Positions 33,953 to 42,899 of a DNA stretch of 64,000 bases are shown piece after piece. The notes under the pieces are model-generated. The model saw only the letters and a list, made by a program, of their open reading frames with translations, was not told where the DNA came from and made no database searches. The position numbers were made by a program, and so were the translations under genes. Source of the stretch: Fibrobacterota bacterium (GTDB lineage: Bacteria; Fibrobacterota; Chitinivibrionia; Chitinivibrionales; Chitinispirillaceae); NCBI GenBank assembly GCA_023436145.1, contig JAEZKP010000071.1, forward strand, positions 52,451 to 116,450, written 5' to 3'. How positions within the stretch are numbered: the first letter of the stretch is position 1; each line of letters starts with the position of its first letter.

Positions 33953-35389
33953 ATGAAATCTGTTCTGATTTCTGCTACATGGTTTTTGTTCATATCAGTC
34001 ACTGCTGCATTTTCCGGGGAATGTATTAACTTTGTTTTACCAGAACAGGGTTCGGTAATCGATATTCCCAGCTGCACTTTACAGGTAGATGCCAGTTGTG
34101 AAAAAATTAAAAGTGTAGAGTTTCAGGCACGATACTTCAAATTTAATAACGACACACCGGTGATTACCAGCCTGGGAATAATTTCCCGCCCCCCATTCAA
34201 GATGATCTGGGATGTTTCTGAGATTCCCAATCAGTTATTATCAGGTGTATCATTTTTAGCAGAAGCCACTTTCAGTAAAGATTCGACCGAAACCATTAAA
34301 CGCGAGGGTGTTTTTTTCACTCACCAGAGCGTTCCCCGTCCCTCTTTGATCATCCCTTATGAATTTCCCGGTAGGAAAGAGATATTAGCCGATTCCATAG
34401 TTTTTACTCCTCCCCGCCTGGCTATGACGATCACCGGATCGGTTTACTGGAACGAAAAAGAACTCACTGTAATTATTGATGTTAAGGATCCTCTTTTTTA
34501 TGTAAATATGTCACGCGAGCTCCTGGCTGGATTGGGACTGGAAGTGCTGATTGATCCCAGCTCAAGCAGAAAACCTTATCCGCATAAAGATGTCCAGATC
34601 TACAACCTGCCTCTCTATGGTAATGCTTTCCGTATGATCTACAAACCGGTATTTGATGATTCAGGAAGCTTCACTCTGGCCTCAAAAAGCCTTCCCTGTG
34701 ACTTTAATGCATCCATCCAAAAAGAGGACTTTAAAGGGTTTAAAATCTATTTTCCCATCCCCATGAAAGAATTTTCTGACTCCCTCCCTAAATCCTTCGG
34801 CATGAACCTGATTGTCAAAACTTTAGGTGAAGGAAACCAGATCGTACGCACTCCCTGGGTAAAGGGAAATGTCTTTGAAGCTTACAGCCCTTATATCTGG
34901 GGGACCACCCTTTTGCAATCAAAACCATTTTACAAAAACCGGTTACTGATGTGGGGTGTATTTTTTGTAGCAGGATTCCTTTTCACTTTTATCTTCTATC
35001 AAATTTTTACTTCTTTCAGAAAGCCTCATAAAATCATCAGATTTGAACGCTCCGAGGCTGAGCAACAGCAGTTTGAAAGAATTAAAGAAGCAATCGAACG
35101 GAAAGTAACCCAGAAAAATTTATCAAATGAACGTTTTGCTCATGAACTGAAGATGTCCTATAAAAGATTAAACAGACTCATAAAAAAATTCACCGGAATG
35201 ACTTTTAATAATTATCTGATGTTCTGCCGGACAGAAATTGCTATGGAACGTTTGCGCTCTTCACATTGCAGCGAAGCTTCCATCGCCGAGTCATGCGGGT
35301 TTGGCTCAGTGCACGAACTGGAAAAGTATTTTCTTAAATTCCACCGCACTACCCCTTTCAAATACCGCAGCCAACAACAGATCTCCTGA
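33953..35389 (+). CDS. Membrane-spanning AraC-family regulator with periplasmic sensor domain
   Basis: 478 residues from ATG 33953, preceded by GCAGG. Signal peptide about 1-24. The periplasmic part opens with an Ig-like strand set ('FVLPEQGSVIDIPSCTLQVDA') and continues with a beta-sandwich (about 145-310, 'GSVYWNEKELTVIIDVKD', 'GLEVLIDPSSSRKPYPHKDVQIYNLPL') that resembles CBM9/DOMON-type sugar-binding folds; this is a pattern judgement. One transmembrane helix (about 335-357, LLMWGVFFVAGFLFTFIFYQ) precedes a cytoplasmic AraC DNA-binding domain with two helix-turn-helices ('LSNERFAHELKMSYKRLNRLIKKFTGMTF', 'ASIAESCGFGSVHELEKYFLKFHRTTP'). It would transmit an external signal directly to DNA. 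Convergent with the hybrid kinase gene. Confidence 0.82.
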   Translation: MKSVLISATWFLFISVTAAFSGECINFVLPEQGSVIDIPSCTLQVDASCEKIKSVEFQARYFKFNNDTPVITSLGIISRPPFKMIWDVSEIPNQLLSGVSFLAEATFSKDSTETIKREGVFFTHQSVPRPSLIIPYEFPGRKEILADSIVFTPPRLAMTITGSVYWNEKELTVIIDVKDPLFYVNMSRELLAGLGLEVLIDPSSSRKPYPHKDVQIYNLPLYGNAFRMIYKPVFDDSGSFTLASKSLPCDFNASIQKEDFKGFKIYFPIPMKEFSDSLPKSFGMNLIVKTLGEGNQIVRTPWVKGNVFEAYSPYIWGTTLLQSKPFYKNRLLMWGVFFVAGFLFTFIFYQIFTSFRKPHKIIRFERSEAEQQQFERIKEAIERKVTQKNLSNERFAHELKMSYKRLNRLIKKFTGMTFNNYLMFCRTEIAMERLRSSHCSEASIAESCGFGSVHELEKYFLKFHRTTPFKYRSQQQIS

Positions 35390-35444
35390 CATATCCACGC
35401 TGGAAACATCAATCTTTTCTCACCTGCTTCGCCGGATCTTTTTT

Positions 35445-37553
35445 TCAGCTCTCAGTAGGTACGTAATTGTGGTGTATGCGGTGTAAAGCTCTCTGAATTT
35501 CTATATCCAGCTGATTTTTATCATATGGTTTAGTAAACCATTTATGGATATTCATGCTCTGGATGCTTTTCTGTTGCGGTGCATAACCAGAAACAACAAT
35601 TACTATGAGATCCTTCTTAACGGAACGAAGGGTCTTTATTATTTCATGCGGATTCTCATTCCCAAGCTTCCAGTCCATTATCACAATTTCACACTCTTTT
35701 ATATTTGACCGTAGTGTATTGATGGATTCCTCACGGTTAGATGCCTCAATAACCGAGTATTTAAACTCTTTTAGAAATATCTTCAACACTTCTCTAATCT
35801 TTGGATCATCATCTAAAAGCAGAATTGAAGTACGTAATCTATTAGACAGAATACTCTTGGTATCAGTTTCAAAGCTCTCTTCATCGCTGATCGGCAACTC
35901 AATCCTGAACACAGTTCCTTCATAACCGGTTTTTTCCACTGTAATGTTCCCATTATGAAGCATAATGATTCTTCTTACCAGTGCCAACCCTAAACCGGTT
36001 CCCTTTCCTGGTTTTTTGGTTGTATAAAACGGATCAAATATTTTTTCGGTAAGTTCAGGTGGAATGCCGGTTCCGGTGTCTGCCACCCGGATAATAACAG
36101 TTTCATTGTTTCCGTCCCTCTGAACCGGTGAACAGCATACTGTTATCCTCCCACCCTCAGGCATTGCATCTCTTGAATTTCCAATCAGGTTCTGAAAAAC
36201 CCGCTTCAAATAATCAGGATCACCCTGAATCCAGACCGGAGCTTCTGACAAATCACAGGTAAGTGAAAAATTCGGCCCCAGCTGATTGCTGTATTGGGAC
36301 ACGACGGCTTGAAGAAATGTATTAAGATTTATCACCTTGTAATCAAGAGGCTTTTTTCTTCCCAATGCGAAAAGCTCCGAAATAAGGAAACGGGCATCTG
36401 CCATGATTTCCTTTACCAGTTTCATGCTTTTTATGGTATCATTTTCCTGGCTTTGCTTTTCCACCTGCTCGGTTATATCATTGACCGATTGAAGTATATT
36501 ATTGAAATCATGAGCCATTCCGCTGGCCAACGTCCCTAAAGATTCCATCTTTTGATACTGAAAAAGACGATTGACCATCTCCTCTCTCTGAGAGATAGCC
36601 AGTTCTCTATCAGTCACATCCGATATTATCCCATCAAATGCAGCATTCCCTGACTCCTGATCGACTGACTGAAAAACACAATCGACAAATTTTCTGGCCC
36701 CGTTAAAATCTGAGATTTCAAAAGTGCCCTTAATCCAACCTTTGTCCAGCCTCAGAACCGATGGATTAACCAGAAAACTACGGATATTCCTTCCTACAAT
36801 AACCTTTGCAGGAATGCCCATTAACGAATGACTGGCCATGTTTGCCCATAAAAAGTTGCCATGGCTATCCAATGTGCAAAGCATTTCCGGGAGTCGGTGT
36901 ACCAGATTGTGGTAACGGATCTCAGAGCTTATCACCTGTTGAATAGTATGAGAGTTGTTCCTGGAGACTACTGCCACTAGCCCCGCAATAGTCATCAGAA
37001 GCACCAGCCTGAGCAGATAGCCGTGGGTGAAGACCAGAGAGAGAGAGCTATGATAAGAATATACAAAATAAAGAACTGAGTAGCCGATGACAGATAATAT
37101 CCCGCAAAAAATAGATAAACTTGCTTTATGATGTAAAGCGGTAAAGGTGATAACTATAAAATAGGTGCCATACATAGCACTGGTAATCATGTTGAATCCT
37201 GTGCCATTTACATAGTAAGACCACAGGATTGCTGTTATAACCAAAACATCTAAAGATACCAGTACATATGTAAAATAGGCCTTATGAATCCTCAAGTCAC
37301 GATGAGTCAGAAAAAAACTGCTATAGGCAATAAGAGATACTACCGAAACAGACTGAATTAAAAAGGCAGCTGAAGTAGTTTTACCCAGTAAAATTCCAAA
37401 GATCGCTATCACAGCATATAAAACACCTATCACCAGACGAATCCATGACAGCCATCGCTCTGATCGTGCTTCAGCCATTAAAATAGTCTGAGTTTTACCT
37501 AAAAAATTTCTCTGAGTCTCAAAAGTCATAACAGTTTTATTGTCTGGCGCCAT
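35445..37553 (-). CDS. Membrane hybrid histidine kinase (6TM-PAS-HisKA-HATPase-REC)
   Basis: 702 residues. Six hydrophobic segments lie between about 38 and 197, without a large extracytoplasmic loop. A PAS domain (about 213-318) precedes the dimerisation domain, where His348 in 'GMAHDFNNIL' is the phospho-acceptor. The ATPase domain has 'NLIGNSRDAMPEGG' (N box), 'VADTGTGIP' (G1), 'FDPFYTTKKPGKGTGLGLA' (F and G2). A receiver domain ends the protein: acidic pocket 'LLLDDDPKI', Asp627 in 'VIMDWKLG', and Lys in 'FTKPY'. The FNNIL kinase type with a terminal receiver often feeds a separate response regulator, which is not adjacent here. The start at 37553 has no clear ribosome site. Confidence 0.92.
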   Translation of the reverse strand: MAPDNKTVMTFETQRNFLGKTQTILMAEARSERWLSWIRLVIGVLYAVIAIFGILLGKTTSAAFLIQSVSVVSLIAYSSFFLTHRDLRIHKAYFTYVLVSLDVLVITAILWSYYVNGTGFNMITSAMYGTYFIVITFTALHHKASLSIFCGILSVIGYSVLYFVYSYHSSLSLVFTHGYLLRLVLLMTIAGLVAVVSRNNSHTIQQVISSEIRYHNLVHRLPEMLCTLDSHGNFLWANMASHSLMGIPAKVIVGRNIRSFLVNPSVLRLDKGWIKGTFEISDFNGARKFVDCVFQSVDQESGNAAFDGIISDVTDRELAISQREEMVNRLFQYQKMESLGTLASGMAHDFNNILQSVNDITEQVEKQSQENDTIKSMKLVKEIMADARFLISELFALGRKKPLDYKVINLNTFLQAVVSQYSNQLGPNFSLTCDLSEAPVWIQGDPDYLKRVFQNLIGNSRDAMPEGGRITVCCSPVQRDGNNETVIIRVADTGTGIPPELTEKIFDPFYTTKKPGKGTGLGLALVRRIIMLHNGNITVEKTGYEGTVFRIELPISDEESFETDTKSILSNRLRTSILLLDDDPKIREVLKIFLKEFKYSVIEASNREESINTLRSNIKECEIVIMDWKLGNENPHEIIKTLRSVKKDLIVIVVSGYAPQQKSIQSMNIHKWFTKPYDKNQLDIEIQRALHRIHHNYVPTES

Positions 37554-37811
37554 TTATTAATCTGGTCGCCATCCTTTCTCAGAATAAAATTCTGGTTTGA
37601 CTGACATATCTGCAAAGCCAAACAACCTGTTTCCTTCTACCCTTAATTTTACCTTTAATTTCATAACAGGTTCAATATCAATCATTCAGGCTCTGCTCTC
37701 AAATCAATAAAAATATAAAAATAACTCAAAGTAATAAGATTTCAAAAAAGCTTGTGATTCAAATTTATATCAGCCTGGTTTCCAGACAGATTTGCAGACT
37801 TGCAATCCGTA

Positions 37812-38663
37812 TCAGTACTCACTCCAGTAAAAACCATTACTTTTAAAACCAATCGATTGATCTAAATATGTTATTCTTAAATTTGCACCCATAGTTCTTA
37901 AAAATGAAACCACTGGCTCCGCAGGATGATTATACTGATTATTTTGTGCACAAGAGAAAATGCAGAATTCAGGATTTGTGTAACCTATAAAAACTCTGTT
38001 CAACGACCCCGCACTCCCATGGTGAGGAACAACCAGAATATCGGAGGCAAGAGATTTCTCATAAATGCCGGCAATACTCATTGCTGCTGTAGAGTCGATA
38101 TCGGAAGTAATTAAAACATCTGTCCCCCTGAAATTTACGTGAAAAACCAGACTGTACCTGTTTATAGATATCGATTGAACCGGAACCAAATCAATGAAAT
38201 CCGAAGGTGGCCAGATACATCGGATATAAGTTTCCGGAAGATATCCAAGTGTGTCACCATCACAAACAACCCTTATTGTGATTTTTTTGGTCCACCTTTT
38301 ACATAAGGATCTTATATAGGAAGTATCTTCATACTTACTAGTCACAATAATACCACTCCAATCAACAGTAGAATCCAAAAACTGTAACCCACCACTATGA
38401 TCAAGATCTCTGTGCGAAATCACCACAGCCTCTAATCTCGGCCATCCGGCCCTCGTATACACATTAAACCACTCATTTATACATTGTTCCGGCCCCATAT
38501 CCCATACCAGTGCAGATCTATTGAGTTGCGCCATCTGGCTTAACCCCTGACCTACATCAATCACCGTAAAAAGAAACTCCTGATCGGAATTGTGCAGGTG
38601 CTGACATCCAGTAAATATTGCCAGGATTATATTAAAAAAGAAACGAAGTCTTGGCTTCAACAC
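37812..38663 (-). CDS. ComEC-like metallo-beta-lactamase-fold lipoprotein
   Basis: 283 residues beginning with GTG at 38663, inside the 3' end of the upstream barrel gene (32-base overlap). The signal ends at 'IFTGC', a plausible lipobox. The rest matches the metallo-beta-lactamase domain of ComEC/Rec2: 'VIDVGQGLSQMAQL', 'VVISHRDLDHSGGLQFL' supplying the HxxxDH-type ligands, 'VLITSDID' and 'ILVVPHHGSAGS'. It lacks the transmembrane competence channel of true ComEC and is anchored outside the cytoplasm. In ComEC this domain is thought to be a nuclease degrading the non-transported strand. Activity here is unknown but the metal ligands seem complete. Confidence 0.78.
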   Translation of the reverse strand: MLKPRLRFFFNIILAIFTGCQHLHNSDQEFLFTVIDVGQGLSQMAQLNRSALVWDMGPEQCINEWFNVYTRAGWPRLEAVVISHRDLDHSGGLQFLDSTVDWSGIIVTSKYEDTSYIRSLCKRWTKKITIRVVCDGDTLGYLPETYIRCIWPPSDFIDLVPVQSISINRYSLVFHVNFRGTDVLITSDIDSTAAMSIAGIYEKSLASDILVVPHHGSAGSLNRVFIGYTNPEFCIFSCAQNNQYNHPAEPVVSFLRTMGANLRITYLDQSIGFKSNGFYWSEY

Positions 38664-40248
38664 TTAAATTTTCTCCTTTTGCTACAGAGCTGAAGGGAAC
38701 CACTATCTTAAGCTGTGTGCTGGTTTTATCATGAAGCGTCAATAAATGCTCAAAACCATATAATAAAGAACGGCTTTTCCCGGTCGTTTGTGAGAAACAT
38801 ATTGATGGTCGCAATGATATGGCAGGAAAAATATTCAGTTTAGTGCTAAAAAAAGCGCTTATTGAATTTGGACGATCTTTCTGAGAGTCAAGTTCAATTT
38901 CACCTCTTAAAATGATTCCCGGAAACAAACAGAAATCCACAATTTGCTGCAGAGAGTTGCCTGTGGTATCAGACAAACCGCAGTTTGGCATCCATCTGTA
39001 AGTTATTTTATACATATAATTGCGTGTTGAACTTATGGCAGACAGTTTGAAACAGACCTCCTCTGATTTGTGGTTTTTCAGCATCAGATTGAATGAGGGA
39101 GCAAGGGAAAGCCAGTGGCAGGGATGGTGTATTGATTGTATAGACCATAATGAAACTGGGTTTGTATTTTCCAGGTTCTTGCGGCTAATTCTTTGCATCA
39201 AATAGCTGCAAGGTGCGTAAAAGTTTCCAGGTAAAAATGCATAAGTAAAATTGAATCCACTTCTGTTAAGATTATACCTGCCTTCCACAAGCAGTGGCAC
39301 AAGGCCGATTTTTTCCAGATCTGTTCCGCTTTGTATTTCCATATTCAGCCTTTGAACTTTTACCTTTATCCCCCAGTGAGCATATTGGCGCTCAGTTGAT
39401 TCCGGACGTTTACTTAAGTGTAGCAGACTCATACCTGAATTAATACTTATGCAATCATTTACTCTCAGATTAAGAATTGCCATACCTGCAGCCTCAGTTT
39501 CTCTTTTATGGAAGAATGCAGTAGTAGACAAACGGTTAAAAACACCTCTATCAGCCTCTCCAATCCGTATTTTTACCCCATTCCAGGTTTTGGAACTTCC
39601 ATACAACCAGTTATTAATCTTCTGATTCCCGGGAACATCAGCTGAATGGAAATAGCCGTAAAAAAGCCCCTTGTCAAAAAACGATCCAAAATTGCCCATT
39701 TGCAAACTGAACTTTTCAGATGGTTCAAAGTAAAGGACTCTTCGATACCAGCGTGCATAATCATTATTAAATGTAATACGGGTATCCATCTTGAATGATT
39801 CTGAAAAACAAACTGACAGATTTGCACCATGAGAGAAGGTCCCGGATGCGCTACTGTTGCGTATGGAAAAAACTGTCTTTGCCCTGAAATCAACCGGTCT
39901 TATATCAAATCGCAAGATAGGTTCAAATTGGGAGAGAAGCGGATAATCCTGGAAAAACCGGATTATAGCTGGCTGATCCCAGGGATCATATTTCTGCAGT
40001 GAATCAATAGAAACAGAGATATCCCAGAAAAGCTGAGGAAACAACTCTTGTAGTATCTTAAGTTCCCCTTGTGGTACATCAATTGGCTGATCGTAAAAAG
40101 GCTTAATCAATTCGAAGAACAACGGATCCAATTTCCCATCCGCAACCAGTTCTATCCCGATCTGTTCTGTTTGTGGTATCAATAATTCATTTGCACCCAG
40201 ATTATTGAGCATCAAGAAACTGCAAATTATAAAAAAATTGAAACTCAT
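38632..40248 (-). CDS. Putative outer-membrane barrel protein with helical N-terminal domain
   Basis: 538 residues with a signal peptide (about 1-19). Residues about 20-115 are helical and hydrophilic ('LKILQELFPQLFWDISVSIDSLQKYDPWDQPAIIRFFQDYPLL'), faintly like the helix-hairpin-helix-bearing N-termini of some FCB-group barrel proteins. From about 120 to the end the sequence alternates as beta-strands and ends in Phe. No family is recognised with certainty. Its 3' end overlaps the start of the ComEC-like lipoprotein by 32 bases, implying coupled expression and perhaps a joint role, for example in DNA handling at the cell surface; that is inference. Divergent from the patatin gene. Confidence 0.6.
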   Translation of the reverse strand: MSFNFFIICSFLMLNNLGANELLIPQTEQIGIELVADGKLDPLFFELIKPFYDQPIDVPQGELKILQELFPQLFWDISVSIDSLQKYDPWDQPAIIRFFQDYPLLSQFEPILRFDIRPVDFRAKTVFSIRNSSASGTFSHGANLSVCFSESFKMDTRITFNNDYARWYRRVLYFEPSEKFSLQMGNFGSFFDKGLFYGYFHSADVPGNQKINNWLYGSSKTWNGVKIRIGEADRGVFNRLSTTAFFHKRETEAAGMAILNLRVNDCISINSGMSLLHLSKRPESTERQYAHWGIKVKVQRLNMEIQSGTDLEKIGLVPLLVEGRYNLNRSGFNFTYAFLPGNFYAPCSYLMQRISRKNLENTNPVSLWSIQSIHHPCHWLSLAPSFNLMLKNHKSEEVCFKLSAISSTRNYMYKITYRWMPNCGLSDTTGNSLQQIVDFCLFPGIILRGEIELDSQKDRPNSISAFFSTKLNIFPAISLRPSICFSQTTGKSRSLLYGFEHLLTLHDKTSTQLKIVVPFSSVAKGENLSVEAKTSFLF

Positions 40249-40429
40249 AAGTTGCAGATTTCTATTAAAACGCCTGGTTCTCTATTTTTGAAAGCGGGGA
40301 AATGAATAACCAAATTCCATGCCATTATTCAAAATTACCTGGAGAAAATGGCTCTACAAAGGTAGTATATAGATTATATTTATTAGATATTTGGCAGTCC
40401 CAAATCTCACCCGAGCGTCTATAAATAAA

Positions 40430-42727
40430 ATGACTCATATTTTGCCGAATAAAAACACCACTATCTGTGTTTTAATACTCATCTGTTTTCTATTAACACC
40501 GGCATTTTCAGACGAATCTCCCGTAATTACTGAAAATGCTGGCCACCAGAAATTTGCACTCGTATTGAGTGGTGGTGGGGCAAAAGGTCTTGCTCAGATT
40601 GGAGTGCTTAAAGCGCTGGAGGAGGCTGGACTGCGGCCTGATCTGATTGTAGGTACCAGTATGGGGGCGTTGATAGGGACCTTATACGCTGCAGACTACT
40701 CTCCAGAAAGTATCGACTCTCTGGTTAAAACGGTTCAGTGGAACGAAATCTACAGTAATAACATAAACCGTAAGAAGTTATTTGTAAGTCAGAAAAGTGA
40801 ACACAGAAACCATTTGCTTGAATTGCGTTTCGACCACAGTTTCAAGCTGTCTCTTCTTAGTCAATCTTATGGACAGCAATTTTATGATCTGCTGATCCCA
40901 AAACTAGCCCACGCACAATTGCGGGCAAACGGGAACTTTGACAGCCTGAGCATTCCTGTAAGAATCATAGCTACTAACCTGCTCACAGGTGAGAAAGTGG
41001 TTTTTTCAAAAGGGAATCTGGTTGCTGCAATCCGCGCTTCCTGCTCCATTCCGCTTCTTTTCTCTCCGGTTGAAATTGACAATATGCTCCTGGTTGATGG
41101 TGGCCTTTCATCGAATATCCCTATTCAATCCGCTATCAATGAGAATGCCGATTTTATAGTAGCAGTTGATGTTACTGCACCATTATGGAGAAAAACCGAT
41201 CTGGACAACCCCATACGTCTAGTTGACCAGGTTATCGCCATTGGGATTAATCATCAAAAAATTCAGGAAAAACCCCTTGCTGACATTCTTATCACTCCTG
41301 AGCTCCATTGGCTAAGTAACACTGATTTCGAGAATATTGATTCCTTAATTTCTGCAGGATACCTGGCCACAAAAACCAAAATAGAGCAGATTAAAGCCAG
41401 ACTTCACCGTATTCCCGATTCATCCATGGTATCCCAAAAACAACCATCAACTGAATCTGCAGTGATAAAAAAAATTGTCATCCATGGAAATAAAACCACT
41501 TCCAGCCGCCTGATCCAAACTGCTGCGACTATAAAAATCGGAGACACGCTTTCCTCCAATCTTCTTCAAAAATGTCTATCCTCTCTTTATGCTACAGAAC
41601 TTTTTGAGTACATAAACCTCGAGATGGATAAATCGGGTAATTTGAAAATTCTGGTTACTGAAAGACAGCACTGGAGAATGCGTCTAGGACTGCGTTTTGA
41701 TGAGTTTCATTTGGGAGAGGGGTTCTTAGAACCCGCCTATGAAAACCTTTTTGGTTTAGGAATCAACACTAATCTGCATATTCATCTGGGAATGCGCAGG
41801 GAAAAATATGCACTGGAATTTAAAGGTAATCAGCTCTTCTCCTCAAACTTCTCCAACACTTTAAATTTGCAGCTTTATAGTTCCAGAGAACGGATAGTCC
41901 AGCGTGAAGTTCACAAAAGTATTGATGGAACTACCCCGGACACTATCAGACTTCAGGAGAGAACCTTAAGGAAATCTGGAATAAACGGGCTTTTAGGTAC
42001 CCAAATCGGCAGATGGTCTCAACTGTCTGCAGGAATCCGCATCGAGCGATTCAAGGTACAGCAATCCGACCATAGTGCCATTAAAGATCTATTAGGGTTG
42101 AACTATAACCAGACCCATCCCTATTTTGTAATAAAACTGATAATTGATACCATGGATAAGTTTCCATTTCCTACTTCCGGAGCCAAACACTACTTTACTG
42201 CCGGAGTAACCGGAAAAAAAGAGAGCAGTGTCAACATCCACAGCAGCCTGGGCAGATATATTACCTTTGCCACACGCCACACCTTCTTTCCCCAGGTCAG
42301 GTTTTGTTGGGCAAATAAAGCACTCTCTGCCATAGAACAGGTAAGCCTGGGAGGAGCAGTAACCGAGGAACGTTTCAGCGATATCACTATTTATAATAAT
42401 ATTCCATTCACCGGACTCCCCCCATTGGCTTTTCCCGGCGATATCTTAGGATTATGCCACCTGGATTACCGGGTACAGATCCAGAAGCATTTTTACGCTC
42501 AACTGATCGCAGATTGGGGATATACCTGGCAAGCTGAAAAATTCAATTTTAAAACATCTATGAAGGATTTTTCACAGAATGCCCTCCTGGGGCTAGGAGT
42601 GACATTTGCCTGTGAAACCAAGCTGGGACCGATACGCTTAGGATACGGGCAGCTTTTAAATGATTTGAAACAGATCGATGTAGAGTTCGAACCTCAATTT
42701 TATTTTTCAGCAGGACATGATTTCTAA
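40430..42727 (+). CDS. Patatin-like phospholipase fused to POTRA and Omp85 barrel (PlpD-like, type Vd)
   Basis: 765 residues from ATG 40430; the longer TTG reading is unlikely because the signal peptide (about 10-28) follows this ATG. The patatin domain (about 42-310) has the oxyanion motif 'SGGGAKGLAQIG', nucleophile Ser77 in GTSMG and Asp223 in 'VDGGLSSNIP'. A single POTRA domain (about 355-430, 'IKKIVIHGNKTTSSRLIQTAATIKIGDTL') joins it to a C-terminal Omp85 barrel (about 435-765) that ends in Phe. The layout is that of type Vd autotransporters such as P. aeruginosa PlpD, in which the lipase is exposed on or released from the surface. The complete catalytic dyad suggests an active lipase. 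Confidence 0.92.
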   Translation: MTHILPNKNTTICVLILICFLLTPAFSDESPVITENAGHQKFALVLSGGGAKGLAQIGVLKALEEAGLRPDLIVGTSMGALIGTLYAADYSPESIDSLVKTVQWNEIYSNNINRKKLFVSQKSEHRNHLLELRFDHSFKLSLLSQSYGQQFYDLLIPKLAHAQLRANGNFDSLSIPVRIIATNLLTGEKVVFSKGNLVAAIRASCSIPLLFSPVEIDNMLLVDGGLSSNIPIQSAINENADFIVAVDVTAPLWRKTDLDNPIRLVDQVIAIGINHQKIQEKPLADILITPELHWLSNTDFENIDSLISAGYLATKTKIEQIKARLHRIPDSSMVSQKQPSTESAVIKKIVIHGNKTTSSRLIQTAATIKIGDTLSSNLLQKCLSSLYATELFEYINLEMDKSGNLKILVTERQHWRMRLGLRFDEFHLGEGFLEPAYENLFGLGINTNLHIHLGMRREKYALEFKGNQLFSSNFSNTLNLQLYSSRERIVQREVHKSIDGTTPDTIRLQERTLRKSGINGLLGTQIGRWSQLSAGIRIERFKVQQSDHSAIKDLLGLNYNQTHPYFVIKLIIDTMDKFPFPTSGAKHYFTAGVTGKKESSVNIHSSLGRYITFATRHTFFPQVRFCWANKALSAIEQVSLGGAVTEERFSDITIYNNIPFTGLPPLAFPGDILGLCHLDYRVQIQKHFYAQLIADWGYTWQAEKFNFKTSMKDFSQNALLGLGVTFACETKLGPIRLGYGQLLNDLKQIDVEFEPQFYFSAGHDF

Positions 42728-42899
42728 ATTTATATTGCTTGTTATAGGGTATTTATTATAAAATAGCATTCATTATAATTGTATATCTTTCAGATTTCAT
42801 CAAAATGGTTATTTCCATCATTTAAATAAGGTGCGGATATGCCCTTATCCGGAAAAAACCTGCTATTAACAAAGATCAGGGCATTGCAGCAGATAAACC

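Noticed and set aside
37812..38663. True ComEC competence channel
   Set aside because: There are no channel transmembrane helices; the protein is a lipoprotein with only the metallo-beta-lactamase domain.
42834..42851. Terminator or riboswitch upstream of the DHp protein
   Set aside because: Only a six-base stem followed by A residues on the plus strand; no known riboswitch pattern.
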